From the NCBI GenBank assembly GCA_030549495.1, contig JAUIRK010000898.1, positions 2,170,001 through 2,234,000 on the forward strand: a stretch of DNA of 64,000 nt, given 5' to 3'. This document shows positions 9,349 to 21,025 of the stretch, one piece after another. The position numbers were made by a program, and so were the translations under genes. The stretch comes from Nectonema munidae. Taxonomy: Eukaryota > Nematomorpha > Nectonematoida > Nectonematidae. Numbering within the stretch: the stretch's first letter is position 1; the number at the start of each line of letters is the position of its first letter. Below the pieces are notes generated by a model. That model made no database searches, was not told the DNA's origin, and saw only the letters and a program-made list of their open reading frames with translations.

Positions 9349-11531
9349 CACTAGAAGGACCATGCGCGTCAAATGACGCATCATAACAATACAAGCACCC
9401 ATATTTCCTATAATGCAATATATTTTGTTTTTTCTTTTCATAAATTTTCACATCTTTTTATAAACTTGATTTATGCGCATTTCCATGTCTTCAACACCAC
9501 ATGCAAACAAGTAAGCATCATACCTACCTTAAAAAGACCAGTCGCGTCAATTGACTACAAGCAATTACTTCCTGTTTTTCTTCCATTGCTCACACATGCT
9601 CCACCAAGCAAACGTTTTTATTGTTTGATATGCCTCCCCTTCACGCTCTTCTACACGCATTTTTCATACATACATCATTCTGACTTGATACTTTGCTATT
9701 TTCTTTAGCTTACGAATCCGTTGTGTGACTCATTCTTTTACAACTTTTTTGCACTTTTGTTATGGACCAAAATATAAGTCGTGATAAGTTTCAAGCTTTG
9801 AAAAATCGAAAAAGTATTGCTTCTGATTCATCAGATGGCCGCAATGATGACTTAAATATTGAAGAAGATTTTAATACTTTTCATCTGACTCTTCTGATTG
9901 TAAAATTTCGATGTAGAATACATCTAAAACAGATTGTCACGAACAGATAAAAAGCAAAAGTGGATTTTCATTGGAAATTTGTGACATTTCTTCTCATTCA
10001 TGTGGCCGTTATCAAGATCATAACATATTGAACTTTGGCAAAGGTGTAACGGCATATGCAGCGAGTCGAGTTTCAAAACAAAGTCCGCTTTCCAGTTTTA
10101 GAATTTTTTCAACGAAGCAATGCTTAGAGTTGTTCAAAAGTGTACCATCATAAAAGCCCAAAGTGTTTCTGGAAATGAAGCATGGTCACTTACAATTGAA
10201 GATTTGGAAAAATTCATTGCTCTTATTCTTGTTCATGGTATAATTGGCGCGAGGAACTTTCCTATAAAAAGTTTGTGGAATAATAAATAGGGTTGCCTTC
10301 TCTCCAACAAAACACTTCCACGTATTCGATTTATTGAAATTATGAGATTTCTTCGTTTCGACATAAAATCCAAAAGAAAAAACTTGGTGAATGATAAATT
10401 TAACCTAGTTTCCTCTATTTAGCACCCATTTATTGAAAATTGCCAAAAAGCGTATGTTCCTTCTTTCAGTTTGACCGTTGATGAGCAGCTTTTGCCAGGC
10501 AAAGCGAGATGCAAATTTTTGCAATATATGGCTAATAAGCCAGATAAATATGGACTGAAATTTTAGTTGCTTGTTGACGTTGAATCTAAATATTTGTTGA
10601 ATGCAATTCGATACTTGGAAAAAATTGAAGAAAGAACTAAAAACATGAGTGTACCTACCAGTGTAGTTTTGAAATTAATGACACCTCTTTTCAAAAAAGG
10701 TTATAACGTGACATGCGATAACTTTTTTACTTCTTTAGAGTTATCCATAGAACTTGCGAAACGAACGTGTAGCTCAGTCGGCACTATTCGACAAAATAGA
10801 AGAGCAATACCTGAAAGATTGAAGCAAGTGAAGGCTGTTGATGAAACTGTAGTCGTCAAATCTACAGAGAAGCCAACTGTTACTCTCACATCTTATCAAT
10901 GTAAAAAGTCAAAATCAGTGATCATGTTAAGTACACTCCATTCTTGCGTGCATATTCATCCCTTCAGAAAACAATCATAAGAAAAAAGCAGATACAATAA
11001 AAATAAATTGGGAGTTGACGTGTTTGACCAAATGGCTAAACAGTACTCCACTAAAGCATGTAGTAGGCGTGGCCCATGCACGTTTTTTACAACATTCTTG
11101 ACCTGGCTCTTATAAACATTTGGATCATTTATAATGATGTTTGCTAATCATCAATGAGCAAAAGAGACTATATTCGAAAGGTTGCAGAAGAACTTTGTGG
11201 AAGTTCTTCATCAGAAGAACCTTGTTCAAAAAAGAGAATAAAAAATGAAAAAAATACAGAACGTAAAATGTGTGCAAGTTTTGGGTGCAGAAATAGAACA
11301 AAAGAGTATGTGGCAAGTGTGGAAAGACGGTTTGTGGAACTTGTGCCTTGAGACTTTGTCAAGATTGTTAAAAATGAAGTTTATGATAAAAAAATGAAGT
11401 TTATTTCTTTTTTAAATCAATTATTTTATTGATCCGTAAAAAAATATAACTAAAATTTGAATACCTTAATTCTGCGTCAATTGACGCACTCTGGTCTTTA
11501 GAGGTATAATGAGGTTTTGGTCCTTCTAATG
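9349..11531 (+). mobile_element. piggyBac element, family B
   Basis: The left tip CACTAGAAGGACC (9349) and the right tip, in reverse complement CATTAGAAGGACC (11519-11531), form a 13-bp TIR with one mismatch. The right side has TTAA (11532-11535); the left flank has GCGA instead. Subterminal palindromes containing GCGTCA...TGACGC lie near both ends (9363-9380 and 11473-11488), with a half-decayed copy at 9544-9555. The core GCGTCAATTGACGC strongly recalls the internal repeat known from the original moth piggyBac. The element is 2.18 kb and carries a broken transposase. Confidence 0.8.
9762..11390 (+). pseudogene. piggyBac transposase, family B, broken
   Basis: It starts at ATG 9762 (MDQNISRDKFQALKNRKS) with an acidic N-terminus. 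Later blocks are EDLEKFIALILVHGIIGARN (about 10198-10257), LTVDEQLLPGKARCKFLQYM (10470-10530, first catalytic Asp in VDEQ), NVTCDNFFTSLELSIELAKR (10705-10765, second Asp in CDNFFTS) and GVDVFDQMAKQYSTK (11012-11056, third Asp region). The C-terminal Cys-rich domain (MCASFGCRNRTK, 11270-11305) is partly preserved. All three Asp positions of the DDD core are readable, but four or more frame changes or stops separate the blocks, for example before 10570 and at 10978. The copy cannot encode an intact protein. Confidence 0.75.
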
Positions 11532-11535
11532 TTAA

Positions 11536-12807
11536 CGGAAGATTTTTTCCAATATTTTAAAATAAACTTATCCATAACACATTAAATCGATCATTTTTAT
11601 TTTGATTTTAAAAATATTTTTATCCGTTTATATTTAAATTGTGGCTATTATTTACTCCTGGTTAATTTATAGTCATATATTTTTAATCAATACATAAGTA
11701 AATAATACTACATTTCAATATGGTTAAAAGGGTTAAATATGTGGTTAATTAGAAGTTAAATTAACTTTTATATATTTAAGCCAATTCGATAAAATATCTT
11801 TCTCTCTTGATGAAATAATTATTATGTATCCATGTCATGAATGGTGATAGGACACATTTATTCTCAAGACAACCTGAGGTCTTGTTTGCTGAAAGCTCAC
11901 AAAGCTAAATTTATAAATTTTTTAATAATAAACCTATAGGTGGGTTATATATTATGATATATTATTTAATCATGAATAATAGCCATATGAAATTTTTATA
12001 AAAATTGTTGTATAAGACATCGTAAAAAATATTAAGTTTCCCTCTTTTTGTAAAATCTGTGTTCAAAAAATCCTTTTTCAGAAATTTATTTAGCTCAGAT
12101 TTTAAAATTGCAAGTTCAATAAGTAAAAGTAGATGTTTTTGAAATTTGATTTTATTTCAGTATATTATGCTATTATAGCGTGAGAGCAAAGAAAGTAAAC
12201 TTTTCAATAAAAACATTTTATTGATAATCCTTTTATAATGTTGATTTCTGAAATTAGAGGGTATTATTCCTTATCAGGGCATGCAAGAGGCATGTTGAAT
12301 AAGCACACTAAGATATAAAAGAATGAGGCTACCGTTATCTCCAAACAAACCGATATTCTCTTGGTTTTCATCATTCTGCTTATCAGTGCCGCCTCCTTTC
12401 TTGGCAAAGTAAAGAAGACGCGTGCATTGCAACTTTTACAATTCAAATTGATTGCTGACATTGTACTAATTATTATGAACCTCCAGTATAATAATCTCAA
12501 ATCAAAATAGGTCGAAACAAAGGACGCAGATTTTATCACAAAAGCTATGCTTTCTTGTATGGCTGACAAAATTTGATCATTGGATAATCTGACAAGTTTG
12601 CGGATAATGAATACATATAGATATCACAGAAAATTGTCTAGTACTTTCGTAAGCTATAATTTGAAACATAAATTTTTGTACATGGATTAAACTATGGAAA
12701 ATCAATCACATTCACAAGGCTATTTCTGCAGGTAGGGGGAGGGCGGCGGAGGTTTGAGCTATATGTTACTTTTTACAAATTTTGGTTTATATGTTACTAA
12801 TAAGCAG
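11536..12807. other. AT-rich stretch, no supported gene
   Basis: About 1.27 kb without recognisable homology. An open frame of about 100 codons on the minus strand (12264-12569) has no motif I can place and is probably chance. A G-rich run occurs at 12733-12750. Confidence 0.45.
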
Positions 12808-12960
12808 GGAGAACAAAAGTCAATGAACGCAATTTTTCTTAAAAGAACAAAAAGTCATTTTAAACTTGTTTAAAGTAATTTTTCTTCAGCTTTTTGGATT
12901 TTTTTGGGTCAATAAAGTTCAAAAATAAGATTTTAGTTGAAGAAAAATTTAAAAAATGAT
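12808..12960 (+). repeat. Solo 5' end of the hAT family seen at 4080
   Basis: CAGGGAGAAC at 12808 looks like a hAT tip. The following bases (GCAATTTTTCTTAAAAGAAC, CTTTTTGGATTTTTTTGGGT) align with 4084-4200, except for about 20 bases missing in the middle. No matching 3' end lies nearby, so this is a fragment. Confidence 0.5.
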
Positions 12961-13688
12961 TTTTTAAAAAAATATTAAATACTATTTTAAATTTTACTCA
13001 AAATAAATTTTTTTATTATTAATGTAATATAAGTCAAGGAATGAGTTGAGTCTTTTAAATTGAAAAAACTTCATTCTGTGACGCCAATCTGTTGGTGTTT
13101 TGATTGCCGATATATAAAACATAAGAGAATGAAGCCAGCAAAGTCTCGATTGCATGTAGAAACGAAGTTGAACGTGATAACCATATTCTCGGCGAAGAAA
13201 AGGCTAAAATATTTTATTGCATCTTTCACATTTTTGACATTAGCTTTTAGACCTGATGTGAAAAAAATTATGTTTGTTGAACACTTCGTCCAAGCACACA
13301 TCTTGTTACCCAAAAAATTCTGTTCCATTTAATATTCTAATGCTATATGGGAATCTCTCTCTTATTGATCAATTTCTTCCCCTTCATCGCTGTTTGTTGA
13401 TCTCAGGTGTTGACATCACTTAGGGAAAATACATTTGAACAAGAAGTTTCCCATTCAAAACTACTTGTTTCAAAACTACTTGTTTCAAAACTTGAAGAGT
13501 TTATTGTATAAAGAGAACAAGGATCAGAAAGGTTGAGTGGATGGAATAAAAACTTTCAATACACAAATGATGTGCTTTCAGCCAGAACACAGTATTTACT
13601 GACCTTTTTTGCCTCAAGGTTGCAAAAAATCTCACTGTATTGCATTTTTTTGAACGAAGAGTGAATTCACATGTTGAAATTAAATATA
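12961..13688. other. Unassigned AT-rich sequence
   Basis: Overlapping frames of 85-90 codons on both strands (13060-13330) show no family resemblance. A short direct repeat ACTACTTGTTTCAAAACT lies at about 13460-13490. Confidence 0.4.
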
Positions 13689-15885
13689 CAGTAAACTCTC
13701 CTAAAACCGGACTCTCCAAAAACCGGAATTTATGAAAAACCGAAATATTTTTTTGCTCCCGAAATTTGCCTATACTTAATACGTTATGCCAACTAAAATA
13801 AACCGGAATTCGAAATTCTGGAAACCGGAAAAAAAATTTAGCCCGAACAGATAAAATAGTGTTCTTTAAACCGGAATTTGCGCTTAAATTCATGATATTT
13901 CTTGCTTTTTTAAGAGTCCATTATTATTTTTATACTTTTTACGTTTCATAAAACTAAAATGGTAATTATCTTAAACTTGAAAAATTCGCATTATATTTGA
14001 ACGTTTTTTTATTTGTAGATAAATTAATTGAATTTTTGTGCACCTTTTCTTCATTGGTTTGAAAAAACAAAATGCCTAAAAGAAAAAGAAATGAGCTTGA
14101 CTTAAATTCAAAAATAAGTTTGATAAATGATGTTGAAAAAGGGTTGAGCGTTGCCGAGGCAACAATAAAATACTCTTTAGGCAAGTCAACCATCTACGAT
14201 ATTTTGAAGGCTAAGGATAAATATAAAATTCAAAGCAAAGCATCATGTGCATCAAAATTTAGAGTGATTAAAACAAAGTTTACTGATATTGATGAATTAA
14301 TGCTTAGCTGGTTCAAAACTGCACGCGACAAGAATATTCCTGTTTCAGGACCCATAATAAGAGCTAAGGCCGAACAATTCGCTGAAAAAATGGATATTGA
14401 AAACTTTAAAGCTTCAGAAGGTTGGCTTAGCAAATGGAAAAAAAGACACGATATAAAGCAACTTACAGTTTGTGGAGAAAGGGGAGATGTAAATATGGAA
14501 GTTGTTAATGATTGGAAAAAGAGTATTCATCACTTATGCGAAGGGTATAAGCCGGAAAATATTTTTAATTGTGATGAGACTGGTTTATTTTTTCGAGCTT
14601 TGTCGGACAAAACTTTGTCCTTCAAAAATGATGATGTCAAAGGAATCAAGTTTTCTAAGGAGAGAATAACAATAATTTTGACTTGTAGCATGATTGGAGA
14701 AAAGGTAAAACAAATTTTTTTAAATATTTTTTCTAATTTTAAATCAAATTTGTTTTTTATAATTTAGTTAAAACCCTTGATATTGGGCGAGCTCAAAAGC
14801 CAAGATGCTTTAAATCGATTGACACGGAGCGTTTGCCGGTTACATGGAAATTCAACAGGAAAGCGTGGATGACTGGTTCTTTATTTGAGGAATATCTTGA
14901 TGAACTCCAAAATGAGATTTCAAAAACGAAAATTTTTATTATTTCTTGATAATGTCTCTTCACACGTTCACTTTGAAAAAAGACACGTTAAGCTTGCTTT
15001 TCTTCCAGCAAATACAACATCCGTATTACAACCGTTGGATCAAGGCATAATTAAAGTTTTGAAGAACAAGTATAGGGTGAAATTGTTACGCAGTGTGCTT
15101 TCCAAAATTGATGATGTGAATACAGGGAGCGATATCGTCAAACAAATTAGTTTTCTAGACGCTGTAAATTGGTCTTCCCAAGCATGGAAAGAAACGACTG
15201 ATAGTATGATTTCCAAGTGCTTTAAAAGATGTGGATTCGATATAAAAACACTTAGTGATGATAATGAAGGAGAATTTAAAGATAAAGATGAAGAGCATTT
15301 GAAGGATTTGGTCAGTGAAGTGAATGATCTCGCAGTTTTCGATAATTATAAAAAAAATAGATGAGCTAGTTCCAGTGGAAGAAGTTGGAAATGATTGGGA
15401 GAATGCTTTGATTGAAATCTACTCTAAAAATCAATCGAGTAAGGAGGAAGAAAATTTTGAAGTTGCTTGCGGTTGAGGAAGAAGATGATGAAAAAGATCA
15501 TGATGATCAGAATTTGACTTTTAAGGAAATGGTATCTATGATAAATCAGATCAAAAAATGCTGTTTAATAAAAGCCTCTAACTACGAAAAGCTGAATGAA
15601 AAACCTCAAAACCTTACGGAAGAAATTGAGAGAGAAATTTTAATGGGAAAAAAAATTTAAAACAAATAAATTTAGAAAAATGGAAAATAAAAAAATAATT
15701 TTTTTTTATTTATAAAATTTTATAACTTAGACTTTAGTTTGTAGAAAACCTTAAAAGAGTGTTATAGGCTTTTTTATAGAATAAATTTTTAGTATAAAAA
15801 AATGGCCTTTTCGAGAAACCGGAATTTCGAAATACCAGAAAATTTTTTCGGTCCGGAGAGAGTCCGGTTTTGGGAGAGTCCACTG
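13689..15885 (+). mobile_element. pogo/Tigger-type DNA transposon
   Basis: The ends are CAGTAAACTCTCCTAAAACC and, in reverse complement, CAGTGGACTCTCCCAAAACC, each continuing CGGACTCTC. TA flanks both sides (13687-13688 and 15886-15887). CAGT tips and a TA duplication are diagnostic for pogo/Tigger. Subterminal copies of AACCGGAA recur on both sides (13717, 13800, 13823, 13869, 15818) and may be transposase-binding motifs. At 2.2 kb it has the length of a complete autonomous element and both ends are kept, so it looks fairly young. Confidence 0.9.
14072..15660 (+). pseudogene. pogo/Tigger transposase with an apparent 63-bp intron
   Basis: Starting at ATG 14072 (MPKRKRNELDLNSKISLIND), the frame contains a CENP-B-type N-terminal helix-turn-helix (KGLSVAEATIKYSLGKSTIY) and a CENP-B HTH domain (EGWLSKWKKRHDIKQL). 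The DDE core starts with IFNCDETGLFFRAL (first Asp, about 14555-14600). After GEK at 14704 lies a GT...AG gap of 63 bases (14705-14767). Translation resumes as LKPLILG, exactly where the family continues. Later blocks are KPRCFKSIDTERLPVTWKFN, LLFLDNVSSHVHF (second Asp, about 14937-14975) and SVLQPLDQGIIKVLKNKYR (third Asp). The tail (15412-15660) is acidic. Besides the putative intron there are two or three frame changes (near 14788, 14935 and 15360), so it is a recently disabled gene. Confidence 0.8.
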
Positions 15886-17233
15886 TATATTTTTTTCTTT
15901 GAAATCAATGAGAAAGTCCGTTTTTAACTCTTTCGCTGTTCTCATATACGGTTAATAATTCAGCCAAAACAAAAATAAGCCATCAAAAGAGATTATTTTA
16001 TTCTAGTAAAATTTGATATATTAAAAATCTATTTTATTGCCATTAGTTATTTAAATACTATTTAGACATATAAAATGAAGCTTTTTTACCAAATGTTGAC
16101 GTGCTGCTTTTCAAGTACTGATTTATTCCCGAGAAAACAGGATCCCGAAAAAACGGGATCCCGCCTCATAAAATGATAATCTGCCTTCTCGGAAATTAGT
16201 GATTCTTTTCCGGAAACCCGAAATCTCTTCTGAAAAAAGGGTAATCTGGGTTCTCAAGAATATAATGAAAATTTAGCAAAATGTAATTGAAAAAAAAAAG
16301 TTTATATTCAATGATATAATTAATTACCATAAATACGCCGTTAATCTAAAAAGGATTTTGTGTTTAGTTTAATTTTCTTAATTAAAATTATAAAAGCAAA
16401 CAAACTTCACTACTTGCAATGAATTTAAAAAAGCATTTACTAAAAGAGTTGTTTAAAGACGAAATCCGAAACTAATTGGTTTGCTACAATATTTAAATTT
16501 AGGTTAAAAATATGAAAGTTTCAGTAATGCGAATTATTTAATTTTTCTGCCAGATAAAAAACCTATATTTGAATATGCTGTAATAGGAATAAAAAAAATT
16601 TTTTAACGAAATTTCACATGATGAATCTTAACAATCAGATGAAGAAAATGGCTTTATTGATTGTCAATCTTTGGTTTTGAAAGAAAAGGTAGAAAAGACA
16701 ATTCAATGTAAAATTAAAAAAGTGAAAGCACCACCTTTCATTCGCCAAATATTTTTCATGGCAAAAGTTTGAAACAAGAAATAAATAAGTTTGAAGGCAC
16801 AGAAAGTCAAATTCTTTAAAAACGATCCCTCCAATTTCCATTGAATCTGAGCTTTTTCAGCAGCCAGTTTGTTCATAACAAAAATAAGGATTCGCAAGAG
16901 TGGAAAAAGTATTCATTGTTTATGTTTTCTTAAATGTTTTTATAGTAAGAGAAAAACAAATGTTTTTGAATATAATAAATGTTTGAGAATTTTCAAAATC
17001 CTATGTAAATTCATGACCATAACAAACTTTTAATTATATTCTATTTAGTTATTAATTTTTTAATTAAATCAAAGTAAAAATTATTAGGCTATTTGAAAAA
17101 ATTTTCACAAAATTCAATTCCCGGGAAACCGAGATTAATACTTTTTTCCTGTTAATTCCCACGATTTCCTGGGACAAAATAAAGAAAAAATAGTGTAGAA
17201 AACCTCAGAATACTTAAATGAAATAGCATGTCT
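15886..17233. other. AT-rich region with CCCGGGA-type hAT-like ends
   Basis: Around 16130-16260, GGATCCCG...CGGGATCC and repeated CCGAAA/TTCTCGG motifs occur. At 17120-17172, TCCCGGGAAACC and GATTTCCTGGGA occur in the opposite sense. Such GGGATTTCCC-like subterminal repeats are common in some hAT elements, so 16.1-17.17 kb may be one non-autonomous copy. The tips are not clear and no target duplication was found. The frames at 16635-16897 have no recognisable motif. Confidence 0.3.
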
Positions 17234-17237
17234 TTAA

Positions 17238-17366
17238 CCCATTTAAGGCAAAGCAAAGCAGACGATATCTAAAAAAACGCAGACGATTTATATTCAAGTC
17301 ATTGAAAAAAGCAGAGGAAGATGAAATTACTTATGTTCCAAAATAGGAACATTGGCCGTAAATGGG
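17238..17366. mobile_element. 129-bp piggyBac MITE, CCCATTTA group
   Basis: Flanked by TTAA at 17234-17237 and 17367-17370. The left tip is CCCATTTAAGGC; the right tip in reverse complement is CCCATTTACGGC. Just inside the right end is the imperfect palindrome ATGTTCC...GGAACAT. The tip matches the piggyBac at 41866 (CCCATTTACGACC plus a GTTC...GAAC palindrome), which could supply transposase in trans. Confidence 0.8.
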
Positions 17367-17370
17367 TTAA

Positions 17371-18245
17371 TTTAGATTTACCATCCCTACTACTCGATGC
17401 CAGTCTCTATCTATATCTTATTTAAAAATAAAGTTAAAATCTGAAATCTTTCATGCTTTGCATAAAAATTAAAAACCGAAAATAATTTTACCAAATTATT
17501 TCATGTTTTTGATTATATTTTGATTCTTGCAAGAATATTGTATTGTGATTGTTTTGGTAAATTTATGGTACAATACTTATTTTTATTCAAACCTTTGGTT
17601 TTATCTCCTTTTTTGTTTCACTTTTAAAGTAACGAAATGTTTCTTTTTTCTTAGTTTATTGAAGTATGCAGAAATAATTTCAAAGAAATATTGGATATTG
17701 GTTAAAGTAAAATACTCTCGATTATGGTAGTTTATAGTGTTACAATTTTTTCTACCAACATGAAGAAATGTAAGTCCTCTAATAAACAAAATCATCTGTG
17801 AACAATGTAGAAAGCGTTAATTTCTGTGTTTCTTTTTATTTTTGGTATTTAAATAGGTTATTCATATATTTTAATTTGTTTCATCAAATAGTACACAAAA
17901 AATACCAAAATGCATATTAGTCTTAATATGGGTTAGGTATATTTTATTTTAACTAAATTAAGTTTGAAGGTTTTGCTTGTCACAAAAAGACCAACTCCAT
18001 TTTTCTAACGTTAAAAGTATTATTTCTCCTTACAATCCTTTTTTTAAAGCTTTAGGATAGATTTATTAATTTTTTTTGCACATAATAAGAGATGTACCTT
18101 TTAATTTGAGGTTGATATTATAAATATATATTTTTAAAAAGTAAATTTCAATTTTTATTTGGTAAACTAAATTATCGTGCAACAAGAGAAAATATGCTTC
18201 TTATATTGTCGAAAAAAGAACTATTGACTTTATTTATATAAAAGA
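17371..18245. other. AT-rich stretch without a gene
   Basis: No supported feature; frames at 17527-17795 are low-complexity and Phe/Tyr-rich on both strands. Confidence 0.45.
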
Positions 18246-18249
18246 ACAA

Positions 18250-18680
18250 AAACTTAAATGGTACACTTTCCAAATTTATTTTCAATGAAATATATTTCAA
18301 TGATGTATATAAAACAGGTAAACAGTATTAAAAACTTCGATAAAAATATCCTAGGCACTCCACTGAGTAAGAGACAGAAATACAATCCTAATCATGATCT
18401 TGTTAATTATACACTTAACAAAGAATCGATAAGACAAGCAAAAAGATTTAATAGAAAGAATTAAAAAAAAACTATGGAATCTTTTAATCCAAATATACCT
18501 CTTATAGTTCATTGGGATACCAAATTATTGCCATCTCGTATTGGTAATAACAAGGATTGAATCGCTTCGCCAGAGCTATCCAATAGTAAAAACCTTTAAA
18601 TTCTTGACAAGAAGAAAACCATTATAAAAAAACATCATAAAGGAATGCAGCTTGTTCAATAAAAAATATTTGATTATAAA
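18250..18680 (+). pseudogene. Relic of an uncharacterised repeat-associated protein (VHWD motif)
   Basis: One frame gives SKRQKYNPNHDLVNYTLNKE (to about 18427). After stops, a shifted frame gives NPNIPLIVHWDTKLLPSRIG (about 18487-18545). I recall a family of uncharacterised, repeat-like invertebrate proteins with a conserved PLxVHWDGKLL block followed by a DRLPV segment, and this looks like a decayed copy. The reading is from memory and one motif. The element type is unknown to me; no ends or duplications were found. Confidence 0.3.
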
Positions 18681-19090
18681 AGAGATATGCTAAAAAATGT
18701 GAATTTTTTTTGACTCTTTATAACATATACAAGAACACGTGTATATACAGTATTCATATATATATAGAGTGTTTTCCTGTTTTTTTCATTGTCCTTTTCT
18801 TACAAACTTTCATTCAGTTTTAATTTGTTTAATACTTTATATTCTTAATTTTTTATTTTTACTTTACTACACCAAATATGCACTTTGTCTAGCTTTTGTA
18901 CTATGTTTTGTCTAAGGTTTTATCTTGCTATTCCGGGAGGATTTGTCATCACAATGGAAACCTACTTTCCCTTTGATAATCCTCCTTACTCACAAAGTCT
19001 GCAAATTCGCCACCTTTTAACTTAGAATCCCTGCCCTTGTATTTAATCTGATGCAGGTTTTTGTTATTCGTAAATAAGTCCATTCCTTCA
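18681..19090. other. Non-coding sequence, possible repeat
   Basis: The block at 18930-19070 is less AT-rich than its surroundings (for example CCGGGAGGATTTGTCATCAC). It may be a repeat 3' UTR; no partner copy lies in the window. Confidence 0.3.
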
Positions 19091-19640
19091 ATTTAAAACA
19101 AAAATTAGAAGACATCCAATATGATATGATGATAATGATAATTTATTTACAAAAGTTCACTAAAAATATGAAAATATAGACATGTAATATAAAACAATAA
19201 CATAAAAGGGAAATCTAAATGTAAATTAAAGCAAAAATTAGAAGACATACAATACCTTATGTACTATTGATATATAATAATTGTAAAGGTAGAAGATTAA
19301 AATATAGACAATTTTATGGCACGCTAGGCTAGACTACACCATATATATGCATGATATGAGTATATATAAGTTACCTCTAAAATATATATTGTACAATATG
19401 AATATATAATCGGTTCTATAAGCTCAGTTTTACCAACATGTGCCAGATAACCGACTATGCCTAAACTAGCTCGTAACATGAAACTGTTTTGGGACTTATA
19501 ACTTATGCCAATCCTAAATTTAAGTTGCCACATCTAGTACTCAAAAAACAGAAATAAATACTAGAAGGCAGAATTTTCTATTGCTTGGGCAATCACCTAG
19601 AATTATTTTATCTTTTTTCAGCCTATACCCCCTAGAAAGC
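19091..19640 (-). repeat. Possible LINE 3' UTR on the minus strand
   Basis: On the minus strand the stretch ends in AAATAAATTATCATTATCAT (about 19120-19150), a short ATC/ATT tail of the kind seen behind CR1/L2-type LINEs. A motif CAAAAATTAGAAGACAT is duplicated 134 bases apart (19098 and 19232). No coding homology is seen upstream, so this is tentative. Confidence 0.3.
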
Positions 19641-20042
19641 TTCAGCGTGGGTATTTCACGCAATCAATTTCACTGGTGTAAGTCAGTGTGGAAAAAAGTT
19701 TATAATGCATTATGAAATCTTTTGACTGTAATTTTGAAAGAATTTTTTTCAAGTGCAAGAATTAGGACTTTTCTGCTTTTATATAAAAAGAATTTTTTTT
19801 TTTTTAATTTTTCTCTTTCTGTTATATAAAAATGACAGAGGCACACACAAGCTTCTAAAGTTAATTACCTCTCATGCCATCGGAACATATTAAGTACAAA
19901 AATTTGGATTTTTACCTAAATAATAAAATTGATTTTTCGATTAGTTTGTTGTTGAGAAGAAAAAAGAAATAAAACGACGTTATTAATACAAAAGTTATGT
20001 CAATATATTGAGAGCACCTCATTGGAAGATTATTTTTCGAAT
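19641..20042. other. Spacer, no feature
   Basis: AT-rich; a poly-T/poly-A run at about 19793-19810. Confidence 0.4.
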
Positions 20043-20050
20043 CTAACAGC

Positions 20051-20379
20051 GAGTGCCCGCGCTACCTATATAATTTTGGGGCACGTGCCCCCCCCCCCCC
20101 TGTATTAATCTTTGCCCTCCCCCTAAAATTTTTGGTTTTGCCCCATGCACTTTTTAAAGGAAAAATAAATAAGCAAAAATTGTACACAATAATCTTATAT
20201 AAATGCTGGTGTATGTGTATGTATAATATGAGATTTCTATAGGTTTTTATACAGAAGTACTTCATGCTTTTCAGCAAAGTAATATAGGATATAAAGTAAT
20301 ATAGAAAATAAATTTTTTGCAAATGTGTTTCTTTGCCCCATTTCAGCCCCCTTGAAATTTAGCTTTAGCGCGGGCACTG
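20051..20379. mobile_element. 329-bp hAT MITE with 8-bp target duplication
   Basis: The left tip is GAGTGCCCGCGCTA; the right tip in reverse complement is CAGTGCCCGCGCTA. The 8-bp duplication CTAACAGC is exact at 20043-20050 and 20380-20387. A C-run of 14 bases (20087-20100) lies near the left end. There is no coding capacity. CAGTG tips with an 8-bp duplication identify hAT. The identical duplication suggests a fairly recent insertion. Confidence 0.85.
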
Positions 20380-20389
20380 CTAACAGCCT

Positions 20390-20839
20390 TTTTTTTATAA
20401 AAATCCAATACAAACAAATAGCGATGTAGAAACAGAAAAATATTTATACTGTTTTGATATGATGATATATCAAGAAGCTCTCTTAACAACGCTGTATGTA
20501 AGTAACTATTTATATATGTTTGTTTATCCATTTCTTGATTGTCTCATTTTTTGGTGAGACTAATTTCAAAGAAAAAACTTTCACGGCATCAAAGAACAAA
20601 GTACATAAAATACAAGGAGAAAAATGATTCTATGGGAAATGTAACTTTTTATTCTTCTTCATTGCCTATTATCCCCAAAATGAGGGTTAGTGGCCACGAT
20701 TCGTTTTGGAGAATCAATTTTTCTAAGGTTCAATACTTTAAGCCTCTTAGCCAAGCCATTAGTCCTTCTGTACCGGTCCTCATAATGGAAAAACAAAATC
20801 GGGAAACAAAAAAAATCCCTGTTCTATTTGATTTTAAAA
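20390..20839. other. Spacer with weak ORF
   Basis: A frame of 111 codons on the plus strand (20539-20871) has no recognisable motif. It runs across the hAT boundary at 20848, so it is not a real gene as drawn. Confidence 0.4.
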
Positions 20840-21025
20840 TTATAGATCAGGGGTGGCCAAATTTTTTTATATAAGGGCTACTTTTTTTTTAGAAATTTTT
20901 GGCGGTCTACCTTGTAAGTATAAAAAATAATTAATATTCTTAAAACAAATGTAACTTTTGTTGTTTTATATAAGTAAAAAAATTTTTTATTAACTTCAAA
21001 ATATACAACTTAAAAATTATAAAAA

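Noticed and set aside
12264-12569. 101-codon minus-strand frame
   Set aside because: No motif, no splice context, no neighbours; length is compatible with chance.
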